Of a DNA stretch of 64,000 nt, positions 57,215 through 64,000 are shown piece after piece. Made by a program: the position numbers and the translations under genes. The stretch comes from Alopecurus myosuroides (lineage: Eukaryota; Streptophyta; Magnoliopsida; Poales; Poaceae): positions 273,451,349 through 273,515,348 of the forward strand of contig CM054062.1 in NCBI GenBank assembly GCA_028641055.1, given 5' to 3'. The notes below the pieces were generated by a model that was given only the letters and a program-made list of their open reading frames with translations, was not told the DNA's origin and ran no database searches. Numbering within the stretch: position 1 is the stretch's first letter; each line of letters starts with the position of its first letter.

Positions 57215-57640
57215 TGTAAGGTCCCCCAGAACCACTATTCAAGGACACCTCCGATATGCATACATTCACGATCCCAGATCACACCAGTCGTGAACAACAT
57301 ATCAAGTCGGTACACAGATACAATATCCATTACACGATTACCGAAAACACTTACAAAAGGGACATGGTCACATGACCAAGTCTAACAACATTTGCCACGC
57401 AGGGTAACACACAACACACACAGCGGAAGACTAAACACACAAACGTTGTAGAGCCCAATTCATTCCTTAACCTACAAGATGATAACTGGGAGACGATCCT
57501 AGTTTGCAAGTCCATCAGCGCAGTACTCCTCCTCGTAGATCTCCTCCTGAAATTCCTTCTCGATCTCTACCAAGTAAATACTAGGGACGAAACCAATATG
57601 AGTACATTTGAATGTACTCAGCAAGACATCCATCATGTAG
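57215..57640 (-). repeat. D: LTR-like sequence, reverse orientation, left part
   Basis: It begins TGTAAGGTCCCCC directly after C's gag. Its reverse complement resembles the transcribed end of grass gypsy LTRs (CTGAGTACATTC, a GTCATGTGACCATG stretch). The sequence continues after solo LTR E2, at 61242. No gene is present. The family is not recognised. Confidence 0.5.
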
Positions 57641-58655
57641 TGTAACATCCCAATTTTGCTAACTAGGGTGTGTGGTGTTGTGTTCATATCACACATGCAT
57701 GAAACAAAAATTCAAATCATGTTTTAACCAATTTAAATTGTGAAATTAAATGGTTTCAGAAAATTCCCCAAAAAGTACTTAAAATGGGTCCCAAAATTTT
57801 GTATTGAAAAATAATTCAAATGCACCAACCCAAGTTATGGTTTTGTTGGAAATTTCATGAGCTTTTCAAAAACTATTTTTGCCAATTTTTCTGTTTGCAA
57901 AAAGGTCCTCAAAATCTGGTTCTGTGTTCTGTTTTATAATAGAAAAGGACCAGTTTGTAAATTTTACAAAAGCTCCATGGGGTTTTCCGAAATCGTCCTT
58001 TGTCTTCTTCCTCCTCCGGACAGTAGGCGAGCTGCTCGCCGACGGCGCCCTTGCCACGTCCTGCTGGCCCCCTCCCGTGCGGATAAGAGGTGAGGGAGAC
58101 GTCCCCATCTCGCCTCCCTCCTCGCAGAGCCCCTCCTTCCCATCCTTTCTTGCTCTGTTCCCCGCAGGCGCCGGAACCCTAGCTCGCCGGAATCCTCTCG
58201 CCGCCGGCGCCACAGCCCACCCCGGAGCAAACCAAGAGCACCACTGAGCTCGCCGTGCTCTCCTCTATCTCCCTGTTGACCTAAGCTTTCCGGGACAGCC
58301 GGAATCAAACAAATCGGGTGGGTCTTCCCCGTCTCCGGCCGAGCGCCTCCGCGGCCGATTCACCGTCATCCGTCCTCCTCCGTCCTCCCCGACCGCTTCC
58401 CCGAGTTCCTGGTGAGCTCATCTCCCTCCCAGCACCCTCCTCGCTTGTTCCCGTGGCCGGAATGGCCGAGTTCGTCGGAGCCCGTGGCCGCCTCCGCCTT
58501 CCCGTGCACGGCGGCTCACCGCCGCTGACCCAAACAAGGTGGCGCCGCCACCTTGAGGTAGCCCACGACCACGGCTACCCAACGAGCCCGAGGGCGCTCG
58601 ATTATGTCGCCGGATTCGTCGCCGGCGACCCATCTGAGCCGTGCCGGCCATCTGC

Positions 58656-58685
58656 TGATGTCATGAGGACGTCAGCGTGACATCA
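58656..58685. promoter_or_regulatory. TGACGTCA-like cluster in E2
   Basis: TGATGTCA (58656-58663), GACGTCA (58668-58674) and TGACATCA (58678-58685) lie at the end of the GC-rich core, as the perfect pair does in E1 (5054-5072). Binding by TGA-type bZIP factors is an inference. Confidence 0.45.
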
Positions 58686-60519
58686 GCTAGGCCCCACCCG
58701 TCAGTTTGTTTAAATCAGTTAATAAAAGGAATTTTGAATTGACATGTGGGCCCCACCTTTACTGAATTTCAGAAAATGATTTAAAATTGTAAAATCAATA
58801 TCTCCCAAAATATAATTCAGAAATATATAATGAAAATATGGGAGTGATCAGAAAAATAAGATCTACATGAATATGTCACTTTCAGAAATGTTTGAGAAAG
58901 TTCAAAAATAAGCATTTATTTAATAATGTTTAATCATTTAAAAATAGAAAATAAGTTTTTATTCAATAAAATTAGAAAAATAAAAGTTATATACCAAATT
59001 GCTCAAAATGACAAATGCAATCTAGTTATGATGTTTTCAAACTCTTTTGAGCACTTTAAATTGTACCCACTTCCATAATCGCCCGAAACCCCCTCCGGGG
59101 TCTATTCCGGGACTTTTTCACTAAAACTGCATTTCTGACATATGAACCCTAGCAACCCAACGATCATGCTTAGGGCTTTATTTCAGTGCATCAACCTGCT
59201 CATGCATACATATTGCGCATTGCATCGATGCCATGTGTTGATTGTTATTTCTCTTTCGGTGTTTGTTTCCCCTCGGTAGAACGTGACTCCGAAGAGAAGT
59301 CCAGCAATCCAATGGTGAATACTTGATCTTAACCGACAAGTCAAGCACTTATTCCAGAAGATCTTTATCTGGTTTTCTTATAACCAAGGCAAGCATAACC
59401 TCTTATCTGCTCATATATGGTTTTCGAAGTGTTTTGGAATCTCGTATATTGCATGCGGTTCTAAGCTATTTGATGTCAGTAGATAGAGTTCCCCTATATA
59501 CTGCATAACCTAGATATCCTGATCCACTGCTCCTAGCAGCTATAGGTTTGTTTGTGCGCGCTCCGCTAAACCTTGTGAGTCTTGCTTAGCCATGCTTAGT
59601 TGTGATCTGATCCATCCGGTTGATGAATCTGGTCAATACGTGAATCATTTATATCAGGTTGTTGTGAATTGTATTACCTTTGATAAACTTGATTAAACAA
59701 TGGCATGGATGTGAGGCCGCAATGGGTTGTGGCGTTTTGTCCTGTTCATGCCCCTAGGAGCGAGTTCTCGCCTTCGAAGCCAAGACTGAGCGTGCAACCA
59801 CACGCGGGGCCTAACAGACCGCGCTCGACTAACTAACTTGTTTGGCCACATCCATGAGTCACGTAGTTTGATCTTTCCATCTGCGTGTGAGTCAGAAAAT
59901 GATTTGGAGAAAACTTAGGGCGTGACCGGGACAAGTGATGGACGTACACGGATCTTGTTCCCGACTCACAGAACAGGTGCCGTCAGGAGGTGGCCAACTC
60001 CCTGTTGACGGGGTGGCCCTGTTTGGGTTGACTCATGGATAGGGTCGAGCAAGGTAAAGGTCGTGGCCAGCCACCCTCTGCCGCGCTCCATGGACGAGCG
60101 TACATGTGGCGTTAAGAGTCGGATGGTACGTGTGGGTAAAGTGTACCCCCTGCAGGGATGAATCTCCTCGAGAAGCCGTGTCCACGGTTACGGACGACTT
60201 GGCAACGGATTCTGTGATCATAGATAACTTCAATGGAATGACTAAAACTTGTTAACCATGATTGAAGGGTGCCTCCCCGGAGATGCCGGGAGGGGTGATC
60301 CTTGTAGCATGAGTTAGTGTGGGTATGAGAAGGACTTGGTGGAATACAAGAAGATGATAATCTCAGTAGTTGATTAGCTTTCTCATCTGTTTTGAAAATA
60401 TTCTATGAGACGTGCTATTCCCTCCTCAACTTGCAAAACAAAGATTGCTTTACGCAAAACAGCCTTCATAAAACCCTTTTCTAAGTTAGCAGATATATAA
60501 TAGGTTAATTAAGTCTTGT

Positions 60520-60538
60520 TGAGTACCTCCCGTACTCA
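60520..60538. other. Short hairpin in E2
   Basis: TGAGTAC-CTCCC-GTACTCA, identical to 6842-6860 in E1, in an otherwise diverged stretch. Confidence 0.45.
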
Positions 60539-61241
60539 GGTTTGCTTAATTTGGTTTAGGTGGAGTTCCTCACATCGGTGGTGATACAACGTGGACATCG
60601 ACGAGTAGTTTGGGGTTCCCAGGTAGCAGCCTGGAATCTATGGGCTGGGATGTCGCCTTATGTTGCGGCCTCTTAGGCCTTTTTGGTTCTTGTTGATTAG
60701 CAACATAATTTGCCTTCCGTTGTCTGATATAATGTTGGGTCGTGTGACCTCTGTTTGTAAGCTATACTCTAGTAACACCTGTTTAATACAACTTTCATCT
60801 CTAGAGTGTTGCTTTGATCGGTTGTTGGTTTCGAGCTCATTGTTATACAGTTTTGGCTATGCCTGCATAGTTGTCGCAGTCGAGGGGTTGTGGAGCCGAT
60901 GATCCATGTCCGAGCCCGCCTGTCGATGTGATCGGCCTAGGGCAAGGTAACCCCAGTAACCCTCGATTGTTGTTGCACTTTCTGGACACATAGCAGCTCT
61001 GTATAACTTTGGTCCCGTTTCCTTCAGTTTCATTCGATTCGTGTACGCTTTGATATGCATAGTTGGTTATGACTAGCATGGATACAAGGAGTAGTAGACT
61101 GGGGATCCGGACTACGTGCCGATGAATCCAGTCTGCCTGCCGTTGTTTGTTGCGGCCAGGGCTGGTAACCCTGAAGCCATTGTGAGTCCATGGCTAGGAG
61201 CACATAACAGTATGTATATCTCTGAGTCCGGGGTCGTGACA

Positions 61242-64000
61242 GGTAGCTTACCAAAAAGAAGTATGCTTATAATGTGAGTTAGGTAGGCTATACATAGGGT
61301 TCACTATCAATGATATATGAAATATATATCATAGTTGATTTTGAAAATCTTTGTATCTTTGTTAAAGAAGATACTTCAAAATAAAAATAATATAGTTTTC
61401 TTAATCTTGTAGATATCACATGTACAAGAGGTTTTGTAAAACTTTGTTAAAAGAAAATTTTCTCTTTGCAAAACTTCTTGTAAAACAACTTCTGGCTTTT
61501 CATCAACGATACCTCCACGGTACAAGGTTCCTCCTTTCAGTACTTCATAAGTTCCAACTCCTTTTTGAAAACATTGACACAATGCTAGCTACATGGCCAT
61601 TCAACTGTCCATATCCGAGGACGCGGCTATTCCGAATAGTTCTACTCTGTAGAGGTGTACACATCCACCAGATTCAGTACATCTGTCGTGAACAACCACG
61701 GACTGTAACAACAGTATGTAAACATCAGATAACCGATCCAAACCATTCACTATGCTCAATCTAGAATATGCATATCTCTTCAGTCGAGTGTACGCTCCTC
61801 GGCATCAGGTCTCACCTCGCCAAGACAGGAGCCCCAACTGCTGCGTCCGGAGGAAAAAATAATTCCACACTTTATATGTCGCACGTTTCATAACTTGGCG
61901 ACATTCAGTTGGGGGGAGTCCGTCCCCTTATAGCAAATTGAGATAGAACACACACTAACAAAAACAACCTTTAAGTTAAGCCCCGTGCCCATGTTGAGGT
62001 AGGGTGGCAGTACGGTAAAGGTTGTCCGGAAAAGACTAGGTTATGTGTCATTTTTGTAAAACAACTTTTTCCCAAAAATGACCACTTCAACAATCCTCCG
62101 GTGGATAAGGCTTCACCTTTCCACCGGGTTTTCCATAAAACATTTGTTTTGCAAAAACATACTTTTATGGTGTCCACTTAGGGACTTATACTCTTGATGG
62201 TAATGAATACCATATGGTGGCTATGGACTTGGTAACACCAAGTATGAACTACTGGCATAGTAATGTATAATAGTAGTAGTAGTCACTCAAAAATAGTTTT
62301 TGGTAATCAACGTTTTTGTAAAACTTTCAGAAGTAAAACATGCATGATAGATAATGATAAGTGTAGTATAACAACAAGTATCAGGATGGCTTGCCTTAAA
62401 ACTCTTAGTGTCCCTGGCCTTGAAGTAGCTTGAACTTGACGCACAGCTCTACATCTGCTTCTTCTTCTCCTTCGTTTTCTAACGTCGTAAAAGAATAAAA
62501 GACACACACTTAGAACTAAAGAAGGAAACAACTAAACAAAGCAACACATACAGAAAGCAAACTTATACTAGCGCAAACACTCAAAAAGATATCGCGGAAA
62601 CTATCTCACAAACTCTCATGGTACAAAAATATCGTCAAACAAACATATGGTTGAGAAACCATATCCCACATCTTACATACCATATATGGAGTGGTGTACC
62701 ACTCTCATAATAATATATTCAAGAAGCCAAAATTATATCTTGTGGGAACAAAGGGTGAGACTACTAAAATACTAACAATCAATCAAAGCAATACCCATGG
62801 CAGTGGGTATTAACAACACACAAGCAATCATCACCAAACGAGTTCACTACCAAACTAATGAATAGATAAAAAGATAATACTAAGCACAACAACAATACTA
62901 GCACAAAAATAACATAAGTACAATACTCATGCTAAGGTAAACACTCAGACAATCTTCAAACAACAAACAACATACTACAGATGAATAAGCTAGTTACTGT
63001 CTGTACTTAAGTCTACCTCCAAAGTTAAGGAATCCATCAATCATGAAAATAACCAAACAAACCATTGGGTCTATCAATGGTAACAAGTCACAAAACACAC
63101 TCTACAACACACTCATCCCAATAGATAATACAACTAGCAAATAACATAATAACAGGAGTTCACTACTAGCATACTAGTATGAAAATTCTACACAGGCATG
63201 CTATAAGGAATACTTGTATTCTTCAACTAATAGTAACAAGCAACTCCACAAGTCATGTCATAATAACCTAAGTAACAACCTCCTAAACATGCTAGAATAA
63301 TCATACACTCATAAAATAAAGAGACAACAATACTAGAGCAATTCATAATATCTAGTGGCGACACTAGTTCATCACTAGAGATGCAAACAACACTACAAGG
63401 ATGCATAACCCTAAACAAGCAAGGTATGAAGGTAAAAGCCTACTAACAGAATACAACACCTTACACATTCTAGTAAGCAAAAATTACTAGAATAAATCTA
63501 TGGAAACAACTACTCATCAAGAATCACTCAATTCTAATTACTCATGCTTTTCTATCAATCAAACAACAAGCAACCAAGGTACATGCTATACAACCAGTAG
63601 CTATGCAATCAATACAAGCTCAAATAATAACTTTCAAAAATCCAAACACTCAATGAAACCCATCCACACATAACTTATCAATCACAAGGAAAACATTCTA
63701 TTTGCGATCAATATTCAAATTAAAACAAATAATAGTGGAACACTTCTTAACATGATACCCCTAAGGGAATATTATGTTAAAAAATGAACCACAACTAAAC
63801 ATACTAGGATTCACAAAGAAGTATTAAACACTTCACTTACATAAGTGAAATGACAACCATTTTCATTGGTGGAAAAATATTAAACACACATAAAAATACA
63901 TGTTATTAACACACAAGGGTATGGTAGGGGATTTGCATCCCTAACCAAAATGCAATGGGACCAGTGGGTTATGGGCCCACTAATACCAAGTAATTTAGAG
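61242..64000 (-). repeat. D: LTR-like sequence, reverse orientation, right part, to the window end
   Basis: Continuation of the sequence interrupted by E2. It is A-rich on the plus strand (AACAAC and ACACAC words are frequent, especially at 62500-63900). At 62390-62470 the minus strand reads AAGTTCAAGCTACTTCAAGG next to an Arg/Lys-codon-rich stretch, which may be an old R region. I see no ORF with a recognisable domain, no primer site and no second LTR border. The element may continue beyond the window. Confidence 0.4.

Larger units (their letters stand above)
57641..61241 (+). repeat. E2: solo LTR of the E1 family (3601 bp)
   Basis: It runs from TGTAACATCCC to GTCGTGACA and aligns with the E1 3' LTR (4028-7564). 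No primer site follows; instead D resumes. The flanking five bases are TGTAG (57636-57640) and GGTAG (61242-61246), a target duplication with one change, so it is a solo LTR left by recombination between the two LTRs. Its GC-rich core (58010-58690) differs from that of E1. Confidence 0.85.

Noticed and set aside
58318..58680. A 120-codon open frame in the E2 core
   Set aside because: Same reason: it is GC-rich, has no counterpart in E1 and shows no domain.
1..64000. Host genes, tRNA genes, CRISPR arrays or plasmid-type origins
   Set aside because: None seen: every protein-like segment I recognised belongs to a retrotransposon, no regularly spaced short repeats are present, and the nested LTR structure marks nuclear plant DNA.

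Overview
The window looks like intergenic DNA from a large grass genome, most likely a member of the Triticeae (wheat, Aegilops or barley relatives). I found no host gene, tRNA, rRNA or CRISPR array. Almost every base belongs to LTR retrotransposons inserted into one another. Family names were not checked against a database, so elements carry local letters (A-H) and lineage calls rest on primer-binding sites, protein motifs and gene order.

Layout: (E1) 1-7564 is a LARD-like element with 3.5-kb LTRs and a 3.8-kb non-coding interior. It sits in the 5' LTR of (B), a copia-type element with gag but no pol, whose parts lie at 7565-11079, 16591-23008 and 46143-46961. B's gag is split by (F), 11080-16590, a Tat-lineage gypsy element in reverse orientation that has lost its 5' LTR, gag and pol but keeps a decayed antisense-encoded gene. 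B's 3' LTR is split by (G), 23009-46142, a full Tat-lineage gypsy element with target duplication AGATC, carrying gag, protease, RT, RNase H, integrase and an antisense gene. G's RT is split by (H), 27504-37464, a reverse-oriented relative with target duplication GTAGG. H keeps gag, protease and the antisense gene but has lost nearly all of pol.

Right of B lies (A), 46962-53871, an older decayed Tat element: pol remnant, antisense gene and 65 bp of 3' LTR. A is cut by (C), an Athila-like gypsy element (LTR, tRNA-Asp-type primer site, broken gag; about 53872-57214). C's gag is cut by (D), an LTR-like sequence in reverse orientation (57215-57640 and 61242 to the window end). D holds a 3.6-kb solo LTR (E2, 57641-61241) of the same family as E1. 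Two small MITE-like elements lie inside A and C.

The most interesting theme is the antisense gene of the Tat elements. Four separate elements (F, G, H, A) keep it on the strand opposite gag-pol, each with its own TATAAAT-type box 90-660 bp upstream of the ATG. In H it has canonical splice sites and an open frame, although H lost pol. Other points are a gag frame that seems to start inside the LTR and run through the primer-binding site, a one-LTR insertion that still has a target duplication, and LARD LTRs whose GC-rich core differs while the flanks are conserved.
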